Positions 48,766 through 63,601 of a DNA stretch of 64,000 nucleotides are shown here, one piece after another; positions within the stretch are counted from its first letter, which is position 1, and each line of letters begins with the position of its first letter. A program made the translations under genes and the position numbers. The stretch is from assembly GCA_029204225.1 (NCBI GenBank), contig CM055110.1, forward strand, positions 37,654,960 to 37,718,959, written 5' to 3'. The DNA is from Diphasiastrum complanatum (taxonomy: Eukaryota; Streptophyta; Lycopodiopsida; Lycopodiales; Lycopodiaceae). The notes under the pieces were generated by a model. That model was not told where the DNA came from. It worked only from the letters and a program-made list of their open reading frames with translations, and did not search any database.

Positions 48766-51700
48766 GCTTGCCCTCTACATATGAGAACTGGGTGATGATC
48801 ATACCGATACACACAGACTTAACTCTTACTAGAGTTATCACTATGTTGCTGCAAGAAGACAATAGAAGAAGTCAAGACACTTTGTCTACTTCCTCCTCTC
48901 AGGCTCTATATGTCAACAAAGTCTCTAAGCGACAGAAGCAAAAAAGCTCCAAGAAGGCTACAATGAATTAGAAACAGACTCAAAGTCAAGGACAATCATC
49001 AAATTTACAATCGAAGAAGAAGAAGATGTTTTGCAGGTATTGCGAGCACAATAACTATGAGATCAAGGTCTCCAAGCAAAGAATGCATCCAAGCAACATG
49101 ATCAACAAGAAAACACAGTTTCATCATCTCCCCAGGTTGAAGTGGACGAATGCGCATTTATGGTCAAAGACCAAAGCACATTTTTGGATGATTCATGGTT
49201 TCTTGATTCTGGAGCAACTCAACACATGACCAATCAATGTGAGATTTTCAACTCCTACAAGCCTTACAGCATGAAGAAATTTGTTCATCTTGGTGACAAT
49301 AGTACTCGCACTATTGAAGGTGAAGGTACTATAAGATTACGATTCCAGCATGATCAATTCAAACTATTATCTAAGGTTTTATATGTTCCTAAACTCTCTA
49401 CAAATTTGTTATCAGTAAGCATAATTATAGATTTAGGTCATAAGGTAGAAATCGAAGCTAATCAATGCAAAATTATTGATAGGAGTAATAAGATTCTTGC
49501 ACTCAACAAGAGGCATGGTTACTTATATAGATTGGCACATTGTTATTCTGAGTCTAGTCAAGCTTTGAAAATCTCTGTTCTTGTTGAAGCATTACTATGG
49601 CATCATAGCTTTAGACACTTGAATTATGCATTTGTTTTGAATATGTCCAAACAATCCATGGTTCTTGATCTCGACTATCATTTTGGTAAGGTCGAACTCC
49701 CTATTGGTCATAGCTTCATCTTTGGAAAGCAGACTAGGATTCCTTTTCAATTGAGTCATAGGCATGCAAAAAAAGGTCTGTTAGATGTTGTTCATACGAA
49801 TATATGTGGACCTTTTCTTAAACAGAATTAAGAGGCTTTCATCAAATTCAGACAATTCAAAGAGCATGTTGAGAATCAAACTAGCAAACGAATCAAAGCA
49901 CTGAGATCAGATAACGGGGGAGAATACATCTCCACTGAATTCAGATAGTACTGTCTTAACAATGACATTGAGCAACCATACAGACTCCTATTTGCCTCAG
50001 TCAAAGGTCTTGTTGAGAGAAAGAACAGAACCTTAGTTGAATTGACAAAGTGTATGTTATCACATGCAACACTTCCGAAGTCCTTTTGGGACTGAAGCTA
50101 TTTCAACAACAACCTATATTCAGAACATATGTCCTACTAAAGGTCTCTCAGACAAAACACCATTCAAAATTTGGACATGTACCAAACTTTCTTTATCAAA
50201 CTTACGAGTTTTTGGATGTACTGCTTTTGCGCAGATACCTCATGATCTCAAGAAAAAACTAGACTTCCCGAGTATCAAATGTATTTTCATCAGCTACACT
50301 ACTTTAGATCAAGCCTATAAGTTGTTCAATCCCATCGAGTAGAAGATATTCAATAGCCGGGTTGTCATCTTCAATGAAGATCAATTTTAAGCCCTCAAGG
50401 AAAAGGCACAGCCCATCCAGCCGACTTGTCAAATTCTCCTGACATATCGAACTTTCTAGTTCCTCAGTAGACTATTCCCCTCGAAGGACCAAGCTCATCT
50501 AATCTTGACAAATAACAAATCAGCGACAAATCAGATGATGATGATGTTACAGTTCAGCAACTATAGTGTCATGGAAACAATCAATTTCCTCTATTACCTA
50601 GAAGATCTTCAAGAGCAAGCAGACCACATGACCGGTATATCGCCGAGTCTACAGCCTACCTTGTTCATGAGCCGACGTCTATCGAAGAGGCACTCAGTCA
50701 GCCAGATTCTGATCTCTGGTAAGAATCTCATCTCTTATTAAGAACCAGACATGGACGAGTGTCGAATTACCTGCTAGCAGAAACGTAGTTGGTTGCAAAT
50801 GGATTCTCAAAGTCAAATACAATGCAGATGGAACTATCAATAGGATAAAGGCACAATTTGCCGCTAGAGGATTTTCTCAAGTATACAACGTCGATTACAC
50901 TAAGACCTTCAATCCAGCAGTCAAGCTTTTCATCTATTCGACTTTTGCTATCATTTGCTGTTGCAGCAGATTTGGAAATACATCAAATGGATCTACATAC
51001 AACATATCTTAATGGAGTTATTGAAGAGGACATTTACATGGTGCAACCCAAAGGTTATATTATCGAGGGTAAATACAATCATATGTGTAAACTCCATAAG
51101 ACACATTATGGCTTGAAGCAATCTGCTCGAGCATGGTTTCAAAGGATCAATAGTTTTCTTATTGATCACGGCTACACACCTGGCTCTTCAGATTCAAATG
51201 TTTACTTCAAGACAGTGCAACAATCTTGTATCATTATTACTTTGTATGGGGATTATACGTTGCTTTTCAGCAACAGTACCAATTTGATAAAAGAGGCCAA
51301 GACAATGCTATCTTCTGATTTTGACATGACCGATCTGGGCGAAGCTCATTCTTGCCTTGGTATTCAAATCCATAGAGACAAAAATTGAAAGTTGATCTGC
51401 ATTACTCAACAGAGGTACATCTACAATATGTTAGTCATATATAATCTGATTAATTGCAAGTTAGCTCTCTCACCCATGAAACCAGGTCTCAAATTGTCAA
51501 AGGACTAGTGCCCTCAAACAATTCAAGAGAAGGAGCAGATGTGTGAATATCCTTACGATTCTATTATAGGATCTCTTATGTACGCAATAATCTGTACAAA
51601 GCCAGACATAACTTTTGCAGTCAGAGCCTCTCAGTCAGTATATGACCAACCCTAGTGTAACACATTGGAAGGCTCTTATTAGAGTCATGAGATATCTTTG

Positions 51701-52213
51701 AGCTACTATGGACTTTTGCATTTGTTATGGAGCAGTCGGCAACGACAAACTCAATTTACTCAATGGTTTTATAGATGCAAGTTGGGCAGGAGATGCAAAC
51801 ACTCGTAAATCCACTTTCGGATTGACATTCTTCCTCAACAATGGTCCAATTATCTGGAAGAGTCACAAGCAATCTTCAATAGCTCTATCTTCCACTGAAT
51901 CAGAGTATATCGCAACCTCTCAAGCTACAAATGAAGCAATTTGCTTGGTCTGAATCAATCTGCTCCGACATTATTATTTTGTGATTATCAAAGTGCCATT
52001 GTCTTATTAGCCAACCCTAGATTTCATTCTAGGAGTAAGCACATTGAACTGAAGTATCATTTTGTCAGAAGCAAAGTTCTCAATGAAGAGGTCAGATTGC
52101 AGTACTGTAGAACACAAGATATGACAGTAGATATTTTTACCAAAGCATTAAGTTTGGAAGCGCACAAAAGATTCTGTGTAGAACTAAGTTTGAAGGTCAA
52201 GGCATTCAAGGAG
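48766..52213 (+). pseudogene. Copia family A gag end to RNase H, copy A3
   Basis: Starts in mid-gag ([20 protein letters not shown]), so the 5' LTR, primer site and gag start were lost to the GA repeat. The zinc knuckle CRYCEHNNYEI has its His changed to Tyr. Protease WFLDSGATQHMTN is intact. Integrase pieces follow to about 50340. RT has LDLHTTYLNGVIEEDIYM-type text and LYGDYTLLF in place of LYVDDTLLF, so the active site is lost. RNase H is present (SSTESEYIATSQATNEAI, then SRSKHIELKYHFVRSKVL and DMTVDIFTKALSL), ending at 52219. Stops and frameshifts are scattered. It is the only family A copy here that still has RNase H attached to pol. Confidence 0.92.
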
Positions 52214-53455
52214 TGTTGAATTATTCTCCTTTTTACTAATCGACTAATCAGTTTTAATCCTCATCCATTGTTTATCCAATTTTGTAGATTTTCCTATATT
52301 TTTATACATTCTACAGAATGACAAGTGTTTTTAAACAGTCTGTAGAAATACACAAAGTTTGACAACAGTGTCACATTTTCTCTCTCTACAATCCAAACAG
52401 TGTCACCTGTCAAGAATTACGAGTAAAATTATAGTGTCGCATTTTTCGCATATTTGCGACAATGTCGCCTATCAGGAATTATGTGTAAAAATGCAGTGTC
52501 ACATTTTTTCGCATTTTTCGCTTGTCAAAATTTGCGAGTAAAACTGTAGAGTTGCATTTTTTGCTTTTTTCAAAGTGCCTCAAATGTTAGGAAAATGACT
52601 CTGGCAAAGTGTGGAGCTACCCCAATATTAAGAAAATGAGATTTTATGACACTGTCGTCTTTTTGCGACACTATCATCGATGGCAGTTTTAGTTCATTTC
52701 TGCAGAGTGACAATTTTAGTTCATTCATGCAGACAGACTGTTTACGGCCAATTTTCACCGCTTATCAGCAATCAATTTTTGAGAAGAAACTGGATGAATG
52801 CAAGCGAACTCTAGCCAACTGGCAATCGCATTTGACGACCTAATTACTTAGTATAAATCAACTATTCATACATCTCAATTATCATTTGAAATTGTTATTG
52901 TGAATTGTGAAGGAGTTGAGTGTTATTACACGACGCTTTCTACGCTCTCATCAAGCAGATCGTTCACAATAAGAAAGTATTGTTGTTAGCTCTCTATCAA
53001 GCTTTCAAGCTTGAACTCTCTTGAGCATTCTAGCTTAGTCTTTTAGAGATTTATTTTAGAGTTGCTATTGCGCTACTGCTTATCAACAGAGTTGCTTATT
53101 TTTAGACTTATTCTCAGTTACTCAAAGATAGCTTTAGAGTGCATGGTTTCTATCCGTTATTGTCTTGCACTCATTAGCATTTGATCTTGTTTTTTTGAAT
53201 CAACACTATTTCCTTATTGCGTTCAGTTTATGTCAGAATGCATGCATCTGTGTATTGCTTTTGTAACTGATAGAAATTGTTTGAAAATTCAATACTTTAT
53301 ATTTGGCTACGTAATCACTTAGTATCTAGCGAAAGTTAGTTGCTAAAGATTGAATGTGATTTCCATCACTACTGCTTTGTTCAATTTTTTGTAGGCATAG
53401 TCATGCATTGGAAGTAGGAAGTTTTCGCATTCCATTATCTACCTATTTCCGACAG
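52214..53455 (+). mobile_element. Copia family A 3' LTR, copy A3
   Basis: Starts TGTTGAATTATTCTCC just after ATTCAAGGAG. TATA-like TTAGTATAAATCAAC near 52848. It matches the LTR at 14462-15697 on the other strand. The end near 53455 is approximate (ATTTCCGACA). Confidence 0.78.
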
Positions 53456-53589
53456 ACGGGACAGACGTTTTTACCACGCACCTACTACACTTCAACAACA
53501 CCTCAATGGCAGTCATTCTACATCTGACATTGATGAAATATAAGCAGACCGATGTGTTACCAGTGACCATTATCAAGCAGTCGATCCAA
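53456..53589. other. No gene recognised
   Basis: Short spacer between the family A LTR and family D gag. Nothing identified. Confidence 0.4.
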
Positions 53590-54600
53590 GTTAAGATTGA
53601 TTATGTTATTCCGACCATGGATCGATACATCTAGATTGTTGACTTTAAGAGCACAAATCTTTCAAAGCTTGCAAGAGAAGGAAGAGAGTGCTCATGCTTT
53701 TGTATTGAGAGTTAAATCACTTAATGATGAGCTAGCATGTATGAATGAGAGCATTAAGGAGGTAGAACTTGTTCAAGTTATACTTAATGGTTTGTTGGAT
53801 GATCATGCTAACCTTGTTCAAAGCTTTGCTATTCAAAAGACTTTGCCAAGCATTGTGGATTTGCAAGATATTTTGGTGAATGAGGAGCTTAGGCTTCAAG
53901 CAAGAGGTGGATCTACATCAACGTTAACATCTCAATATGAAGAGGAGGCTATGTTAATCAAAGGCAAGCTCAAGGGCAAAGGCAAAGGCAAGTGGTCAAA
54001 GGGTCAAGGGTCAAGATCAAGGTGAGCCTTCCTCTTTTGTTAGTAAGAAGAAAGATAGGTCAAAGTTAAAATACTTCTATTGTGGAATCAAAAGGCATTT
54101 TTCTAATGAATGTTTGAAAAAGCAAAGAGATGAAGGTAGCAAGAAAATCAACTTTACTACTAATGATGAGGATCTAGGTGGTTGTGATTCTCTTTTGATG
54201 TGTTCTTCAAGTCGAGTATCAAGTGAAGGTGACAAAGATTCATGGTGGATTGATAGTGGAGCTAGTTGACACATGACTAGTCACAAGGAGTACTTTACTT
54301 GTTGGTCACTTATGATGTAGCCAAGACAGTGATACACATGGCCAATGGTGGTAAGTGTGTGATTGAAGGTATTGGTTCAATTCCTACTTGTCTTTCTACT
54401 AATAGGAAAGCAAGACTTGATAGTGGTCTTTACGTTTCTTCACTTTCAAAGAATTTGCTAAGTGTTGGTCAAATGATAGAAAATGGATACATGGTAAAGT
54501 TTGGTGGTGATGCTTGTTTCATTACAAAGGAAGAAATCTTGGTTGCTAGGGGAAATAGACAAGGTAGGCTATTCAAGCTTGATGCTTTTGTTATGGCTAA
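53590..54600 (+). pseudogene. Copia family D gag-protease, copy D1
   Basis: Gag reads ILNGLLDDHANLVQSFAIQK and LRLQARGGSTSTLTSQYEEE, then a Lys/Gly linker. The zinc knuckle YFYCGIKRHFSNEC has its first Cys changed to Tyr. Protease reads WWIDSGAS followed by a stop where His would be expected (about 54267), then ARLDSGLYVSSLSKNLLSVG. The copy ends at about 54600 after LDAFVMANRK. Confidence 0.85.
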
Positions 54601-55378
54601 CAGAAAGGATGGAATGAAAAAAAAGATTGGTCTCAACTTTCCAAAGTTCCCTTTAGCATCGATAAGATTGGTGGATCTTATGCAAAGTCTAACAAGCTTC
54701 CTTATGGTAGATCTAGGTCAAGATCTAATATGCTTCTTGGAGATGTTCATCTTTGTGCTAACTTGTCTAGTTATGAGGATAATGATGGTTCTTCAATGGT
54801 TCTTCATGGCAAGTGCAAGCAAACAAAAGGTAAGGAAAGATCAAACTTCATCAATGGAGGTGGTGAGGGTTCTTCCTTGGAAAGGTTGTTGCTAATGATT
54901 TCTTTGATTATATGGAAAAAGATGTAACATTAGAGTCAACAAAATTTGGGATGAAGTCATGCTGCAACAAAAATTGATTGATTCTATCAAACAAGGTATG
55001 CAATGGGCATACCAGATTACTAGGATATTGTGAGAGATTGTAGACTATGGAAATCAATTTTCTATGAAAAAAATTCACCTTTTAGAATGTGAGTTGATAT
55101 GCATATTCTCTTATTGTCATAAAAGAGATTGTCTTGTCCAAAAGACTTTAGATGAAAATGAAGAACTTAGAAGAAATAATGAATCATTACAGAAGATAAC
55201 ATCCGATATCAAACTAGAGCAAATGAAATCAATCTTACAATCTACTTGATTTGAAAACTTACAATTATTGAGGGATGTGGAAGTGGCTAAGAAGAAGGCT
55301 AGGAATAATAAGTGAAAGCGACAAAGTTGCAAGGATATTCAAACTCTTTCAAAAGGAGGTTATCGAAATAGAAGGATT
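54601..55378 (+). pseudogene. Unknown coding-like remnant with a possible coiled coil
   Basis: Frames are broken but non-random: GRSRSRSNMLLGDVHLCANL and SYEDNDGSSMVLHGKCKQTK, then VQKTLDENEELRRNNESLQK (about 55135-55195), a heptad-like Leu/Glu/Asn stretch. Family not recognised. It ends at the family D-like LTR (55379). Confidence 0.3.
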
Positions 55379-56058
55379 TGTGTTTTCAAGTAAACATATT
55401 ATGTTTTTTGTAATTTGATCAATGACATATGGATTTATTTCATGTGGAGAATTTCAGATCAATAAAGATCCAAATTCCTAACCTGATCTTTGGTTAGAAA
55501 TAGATCAACTTAACATCTACTTAATGAAAGAGATGCAAACTCAATAAGAACCTGATCAAACATCAAACAATGATATGATTAAGTTTATATCCATACAAAA
55601 ATATTAAGATATTGTATTTTACACGTTTGGATCCAAAAATAACATAAAATAAGCATTTTACACACAAGATTGCAAGATAGCACAAATATAGTGCACCAAT
55701 GGATAAATGAACCCAAGAGAACTCATGTATAAGCATGAAGTGAGATAAGCGAGATAGAATGTGTCTCTTCCCATGAGTGTACAACTATAGATAGCAGATC
55801 CATGACTCATTAATGAGTTTGGTTTCCCTCCATAACAAAAACCCTAGCATTAATGTGGACTAGATTCAAATGTACTCTTCACATTCAAATTGAATCTTCT
55901 AAAACTCGTGTACTACACTTTCAGAATGTGTTTATTCAAGTTCTTTTAAACTAATATAACTTTGAAAAGTCAAACTCTAAGTCTAATATGAAAATTGGCC
56001 TCAATTGCCAAATATACAAATATGACCAAAATAGCAAAACTAGTTGAAATTTCTCACA
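55379..56058 (-). mobile_element. Copia 3' LTR (family D-like), copy 2
   Basis: 680 bp, TGTG to CACA, matching 4262-4942. The polypurine tract (minus strand GAAGAGGGAG) follows at 56059-56068 in plus coordinates. The left-hand flank differs from copy 1, while the boundary is exactly the LTR end in both. Confidence 0.8.
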
Positions 56059-56255
56059 CTCCCTCTTCAACTAGTTTTAGCATAGACTTTGAGAACACTA
56101 CAAATGAAGTCCTATGCTTCATGAACAAGTCCTTTCCCAATACTTCAAAAAGATATCAGCTATACATTCCTTTGAAGAAACATGTTGAAGCTCCACCTCC
56201 TTTGCTATGACTTGCTCCCTCACAAAGTGATATGAGATGTAAATAGAACATGAAG
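56059..56255 (-). pseudogene. Copia RNase H C-terminal remnant, copy 2
   Basis: Same remnant as at 4943-5135: YHFVREQVIAKEVELQHV on the minus strand next to the polypurine tract, with the same loss of upstream RNase H. A six-base difference (CAATACTT) lies near 56140. Confidence 0.75.
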
Positions 56256-56307
56256 AATCACATAGAATGTAAATGAGATGATTCCTCCATGCTATAAAAT
56301 TTGAGCA

Positions 56308-56573
56308 CTATGAAAAATTACAGCAACCAAACAATAAATGTGAGTGATAACCATTTGCTTGCTTGTATCCTCCCTCTTTGTCCTTTTTGGATATGTCTCC
56401 ACCATAAAACTCCATAAATGAGCCTCCATCTCCATCCTGCCACAAGATGCCATCATCACTTGATGACTTGATCATGAATGAGTGATATAATGACCTTCCA
56501 ATAGCTTCATTTCTATCAACAAAACCAGCCAATAATGCTAGTACAACTCCGACATCAAAACGATGCTCACCAA

Positions 56574-56641
<68 letters not shown>

Positions 56642-56700
56642 AAAAAATTAAAACCAAAAATCAGAATCAATTTATTCATATCAAATTTTTTTTCACACAA
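56308..56700 (-). CDS. Unknown ORF with an Arg-Glu repeat, copy 2 (130 aa)
   Basis: Second copy of the ORF at 5188-5628. N-terminus ([20 protein letters not shown]) and the 89-residue C-terminal domain are identical in protein sequence to copy 1. The Arg-Glu run is 16 residues shorter because the CT tract is 48 bp shorter, which keeps the frame. It ends GCCNFS at the same stop. No conserved domain recognised. Same setting: copia RNase H on one side, CACTA terminus on the other. Confidence 0.4.
56576..56638 (+). repeat. (CT)n microsatellite
   Basis: CT over 63 bp inside the Arg-Glu ORF; 111 bp in the other copy. Confidence 0.97.
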
Positions 56701-56759
56701 TCTTTTTTTTCCCTAATCATTCACATTTCATACATTTTCTTATACACACACACATACAT

Positions 56760-56762
<3 letters not shown>

Positions 56763-56825
<63 letters not shown>
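56763..56825 (+). repeat. (CT)n microsatellite
   Basis: CT over 63 bp. The matching place in the left copy (about 5693-5719) holds only a short CT run, so this tract expanded in one copy. Confidence 0.97.
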
Positions 56826-56829
<4 letters not shown>

Positions 56830-57249
56830 TCTATCTCTTTTCTCAAAACAAAAAATCAAAACCAAAAAAAAAAAAATCAATTGATTAACAATTCATTCAT
56901 TCTCTTATACACACATCACCTTTCTTTCTTTCTCTCTCTTTCACTCTCAATCTCTTTTCTCAAAACAAAAAATTGAAACCAAAAATCAAAATCAACTCAT
57001 TCACCTCTAATTCGTTTATTCATTCTCTCTCTCTTTCATTCTCAATTTCTCTCTCACAAATTCGATCACTCACACACACACACTCTCTTTAAAAATCAAG
57101 TGTCTAATTTTTTTTCACACACTCTCTTTTTCCATCTATCTATCTATTTATCTCTCTCCCTATCTATCTATCCATCTATCTATCTCTTTCTATCTATTTA
57201 TCTATCTAAAACATGTAAAATCAACTAAATTAACAAATGAAAACCTCCA

Positions 57250-57874
57250 AAATATGAATCTCTGAGCTCCAAGCTCCAAGCTCTCCAAGCTCCCAGTCTC
57301 CAAGCTCCCCAAACTTGAAGCTCCCCAAGTTCTCCAAGTCTCCAAGCTCCAATCCCCCTCAAGCTCCTCCACTTCCAAGCGCCAAGAGTTCTCTGGAAAG
57401 GTAGCACGAAAATGGAGGTCGCGAGAAGCAATACGAACATAGTGTTGGAATCCGACATCCGTAGAATTTGTCGAATTCCGATATAATTTTTAGAACCCAA
57501 AGCATCCAGGCATCAACATGGATTGCTGATCTGGATGTCGGAATTCGATACATTTAAAAATATGTCAGATTCCCACATCCAACTAGAATGCCAGCTCGTA
57601 GATCATTTGCCACATGGCACCCACGTCGGGTGTCGGAATCCATCACATATTTTTTGTGTCGAATTTCGACATCCAATTTAAAACTCTTTTTCCTCCAGCT
57701 ACCAGAGGCAGCCAAAGTTTTTTTTATGGGGGTTTGACAAAGGTGTCGGAAAGTGACAAAGGTGTCGGAAAGCGACAAAGGTTTGAAAAGCAACATGTCA
57801 GATTTCAACATTTAATGGGATTTGTCGAAATCCGTCGCAACCACATGTCAGAATGAGCGTGTTTTGTAGTAGTG
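57250..57874 (+). mobile_element. CACTA (EnSpm) terminal region with TIR end
   Basis: Ends GCGTGTTTTGTAGTAGTG (57857-57874), the reverse complement of a CACTACTACAAAA-type terminus. Upstream, 57440-57850 holds clustered subterminal units built on TGTCGGAATCCGACA and the repeat GACAAAGGTGTCGGAAAG (two to three times at 57735-57790). The CCAAGCTC minisatellite (57260-57385) is part of it. Copia integrase of copy D2 begins immediately after 57874, so the element sits in that integrase. The other terminus was not found with confidence. Confidence 0.7.
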
Positions 57875-59470
57875 TTCTTCCATCCAACATACTCGGCCAC
57901 CTATTTCATAAAAATTTAGCACACAACAAAGCTTGATCCCAAAATGGTTTTGGTAGATTAGCACCTAACCTCATGGCTTTTGCACTTTTACATAAAGTCC
58001 TATGTTTCCTCTAGGCCACTCCATTTTGTTGTGGTGTCCTTGGAGTTGTTTACTCCCTCTTGATCCCATGCTCATCACAAAAGCTAGATATGTACTCTCT
58101 ACCATTGTCACTCCTGAAGCACTTGATCTTTGTGGAAAATTGGTTCTCCCTTGCATTATTGAACTTCACAGAGACATCATACACTTCATCTTCGCTCTCT
58201 AGTATATAGATCCAACAAAATCTACTAAAATCATCAATGAAAGTTACAAACATCTTAGCTCCACTATTGCTAATTGTAGTAAGTCCATGAATATATGAAG
58301 TACAACTTGAAAAGGCTTTGTAGATCTAGATGTAGATCTAGTATAAGGTAGTCTATGTGACTTTAACAAAGCACAAGACTCACAAACATAATTGATGCTA
58401 GTTAAGGATCTTGGAAGACCAATTACAATTTGCTTCTTAGCCATTACCTCCAATGACTTGAAGTTGAGGTGCCCCATCCTTTTATGCCAAACCTCTTGAA
58501 TAGGTATTTGCTCACTTTCCATACATCCAACTTGGTTACCAATAACACAAGCATCGAGTTGAACAACTTCCCTTGTCTTTTACCTTTTGCAATCAAGACA
58601 TCATTCATTTTGATCATGCAAGAATCTCCATCAAACTCAACTTTGAAACCTTTACTTATATTAGCAATTGACTCACACTAAGTAAATTCTTGGTAATGGA
58701 AGATATGAACAAAACATCCTTCAATTAAACATTCCTATTTGTAGAGAGAGATACAATAATTGTGCCAATCCCTTTGATTGCACACTCACCATCATTGGCC
58801 GTGTAGATCACCTTCTTGTCATCTCCATATGCCAACAAAGAAGTGAAGTACTCTTTGTGAAAGTCATGTGTGAGCTTGCACCACTATCAATCCACCATGG
58901 ATCTAGATTTCCATCATTAGCAAGCATACATGAAGACATCACAAAAGCATCATCATTTGAGTTTTGACAATCCAAACCATCTTCATCATTAGTAAGATTA
59001 CCTTGCTTGTCTCCTTGATCTCTCTTCTTCTTGTAGCACTCACTTGAAAAGTGTCCTTTGATGCCACAATAGAAGCACTTTAGCTTTGACCTATCTTTCT
59101 TTCTTTTTGCCATTTGGAAACACCTCCCCTTGATCTTTCCCTTTAGACCACTTACTTTTTCTTTTGCCCTTGATGAACATAGCCTCCTCTCCAACTTGAG
59201 ATGTTGATGTAGATCCACCTCTTGCTTGAAGCCTATATTCTTTTTTGAATAACAAGACTTTGTGCAATGTTAGCATGAGCATCCAACAAACCATTAAGAA
59301 TAACTTAAACAAGCTCTCCTTCCTTAAGGCTCTCATCAATGCAAGCTAACTCATCATTTAAATCCTTTACTCTCAAAACAAAAATATTTGGACTCTCTTC
59401 ACTCTTTTGAAAACTTTGAAAGATTTGTCTTCTTAGAGTCAATACTCTAGAAGTAGACTTTGTTTGCCAA
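57875..59470 (-). pseudogene. Copia family D gag to integrase, copy D2
   Basis: Minus-strand order: gag (LQARGGSTSTSQVGEEAMFI), zinc knuckle CFYCGIKGHFSSEC (intact), protease WWIDSGASSHMTF (intact D-S-G), integrase zinc region VWHKRMGHLNFKSLEVMAKK and CESCALLKSHRLPY, core MFVTFIDDFSRFCWIYILES and RSDNGREYISS. It ends in the core near 57875 at the CACTA terminus. With the RNase H and LTR at 55379-56255 on the same strand it may form one element whose RT was replaced by the intervening DNA. Frameshifts at about 58250, 58530-58800 and 59100. Confidence 0.88.
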
Positions 59471-59685
59471 TTCTAGCACATACCAGAATCTGTTTCTCTC
59501 CCTCAACCACTCATCTCATCTTGTTGTAGTATAGTTCCCTTCCGCCTTCACCCTTCCCACCGAGCTTAGACCTTAAGCTTGCAATAAAGAATCTCATTCC
59601 AAAAACCCATCAAGAAACTAAGAAACCAGCAGGAAACTAGCCAAACAAAACCCAAAGCATGCAAGAAATCAAAAACTCAAGAGCT
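59471..59685. other. No gene recognised
   Basis: Spacer between copia D2 gag and the second MITE. Nothing identified. Confidence 0.4.
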
Positions 59686-60062
59686 CATTAAGGGATTTTT
59701 GAACTCCAAAAAGACCCTTTAAGAATTCGTGCAAGATGTTTTTTATATTATTAAAATATTATAACACTAATACTTTTGACTTGCCATAGCTTTTTGATCA
59801 TGTCTCAAAAGTGCGTCATTAGCATATCATTGGAAAGCCCTTGTTGAGCGCTTTCCAATGCACTAAACTTTGCTAAATTTGGACTTGCCATTAAAAAGTT
59901 ATGCCATTTTTAGTGTGAAATCAAAATGTGGACTCAAAAAGTTATGTTATGTAGATTTCAAATTTGAGTGTTTTGATTGGTCCATGTGTAAGAGAAATTT
60001 AAGAAAAAATATAAAAAGAATCTTTACAAAGGGTCTTTTTTAGATTTAGAACTCCTCTAATG
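59686..60062 (+). mobile_element. MITE, 377 bp, copy 2
   Basis: Same length and orientation as 3715-4091. Ends CATTAAGGGATTT and CTCCTCTAATG; internal GAAAGCCCTTGTTGAGCGCT shared. Differences are scattered substitutions and small indels, fitting an old amplification. Confidence 0.82.
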
Positions 60063-60236
60063 ATTTATAACAAAGAAATGCCAAGAAAGAAAAGAAGACA
60101 AAATAGATCAAAGCTTATCTACAACATTTACATTTCCAAACAAGAACACAAAGAAGCAGATCCTAACTTCTAACCTACCTTGAAACATCAAAACTTCATC
60201 CATATCAATGCTAAATCGACCATCTACCTTAACCAC

Positions 60237-60334
<98 letters not shown>

Positions 60335-60499
60335 AAGACCCTAAAGGATTGTCCCTAAGATGAGGATAGGAGAACACAATAAGAGAGACTATGGAGCCAG
60401 GCCGCCCAACCAATCCTAGATCAAGCCTGGATTTAGCCCCCAAGCCATGCCATGTGATAGCAAGAGGAGAAGAAAAAAACTGGTAACCTAAACTCAATA
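60063..60499. other. Low-information segment with (GA)n
   Basis: (GA)n at 60242-60332 (91 bp). The minus-strand frame across it is mostly Leu-Ser repeat. Nothing else recognised. Confidence 0.6.
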
Positions 60500-62828
<2,329 letters not shown>

Positions 62829-63579
62829 TGTTGGAGGGTTTGCGGATCCCAAGGAAACCCTAACCCTAGTTAATAAGTGAGAGGGCTGCGTGTGTAAGTC
62901 CAACCAAATGATCACATAGTTATGTGATTGATCAGTTAAAAGTTAATAAAAGGAGTTAGGCCTTTTTGCGGGACTTTTAATGTCGCAGGGCCTAGATGTC
63001 AAGTTAGTGAATAAAGTTGGGTTTCCCTCCAATTTTAATGGTTCCCACACTTTTTAAAATTTGAATAAAAAGAGAGACAAGACTAGACCAATAGGATTCA
63101 GAGGCCAGGGTCCTCCTCTCTACTATAAAAAGAGACCAACTCGAGTTGCTCCTGATGTTCATTTTCTCATTTCAATAAAGAAAATTGGTTCTCTTTAGAA
63201 ATGGATTGATGAATGTCCTTGTTCTTCCTCTCTTTTCCTCCATTTCTCATGCTTTCTTTGGATTTTGCTAATTGTTGGGTTTGATCATTATTGGGATTGC
63301 TATTTTTTATGCTTATTATGAGAGAGAGAGGGAGAGAAAGAAAGAGTAAGTTTCTATCATTGTTGTGGATTTACGGTTAATGGAAGTAGGGTTAATGGAT
63401 GTAGTGTTAATGCTTAGTGTTAATGGATGTTAGTGTTAGATCCTCCATTCATGTTGAAATCTGAACTATACTATCGCTCTCATGGGAACAAACCTATGCG
63501 TGACAACTAGCTTCATCTCCTTGATGCTAGATTGATTAGATCTTGGGTTGACGATAGGCAAGGAAAGAAATCCACTACA
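62829..63579 (+). mobile_element. Athila/Tat-like gypsy 5' LTR (751 bp)
   Basis: Starts TGTTGGAGGGTTTGCGG, ends ATCCACTACA. CTATAAAAAG near 63123 and AATAAAG near 63174 give promoter and poly(A) signals about 50 bp apart. It interrupts a copia-LTR-like sequence exactly at its start. The element body continues beyond the window. Confidence 0.8.
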
Positions 63580-63583
63580 ATTT

Positions 63584-63601
63584 TGGCGCCGTTGCAGGGG
63601 A
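63584..63601 (+). promoter_or_regulatory. tRNA-Asp primer-binding site
   Basis: TGGCGCCGTTGCAGGGGA differs at one base from the tRNA-Asp primer site TGGCGCCGTTGCCGGGGA typical of plant Athila/Tat gypsy elements, and lies 5 bp after the LTR end. Confidence 0.88.

Noticed and set aside
60108-60497. A 129-codon minus-strand frame through (GA)n
   Set aside because: Its non-repeat parts match no family and there is no second copy to test constraint, unlike the Arg-Glu ORF.
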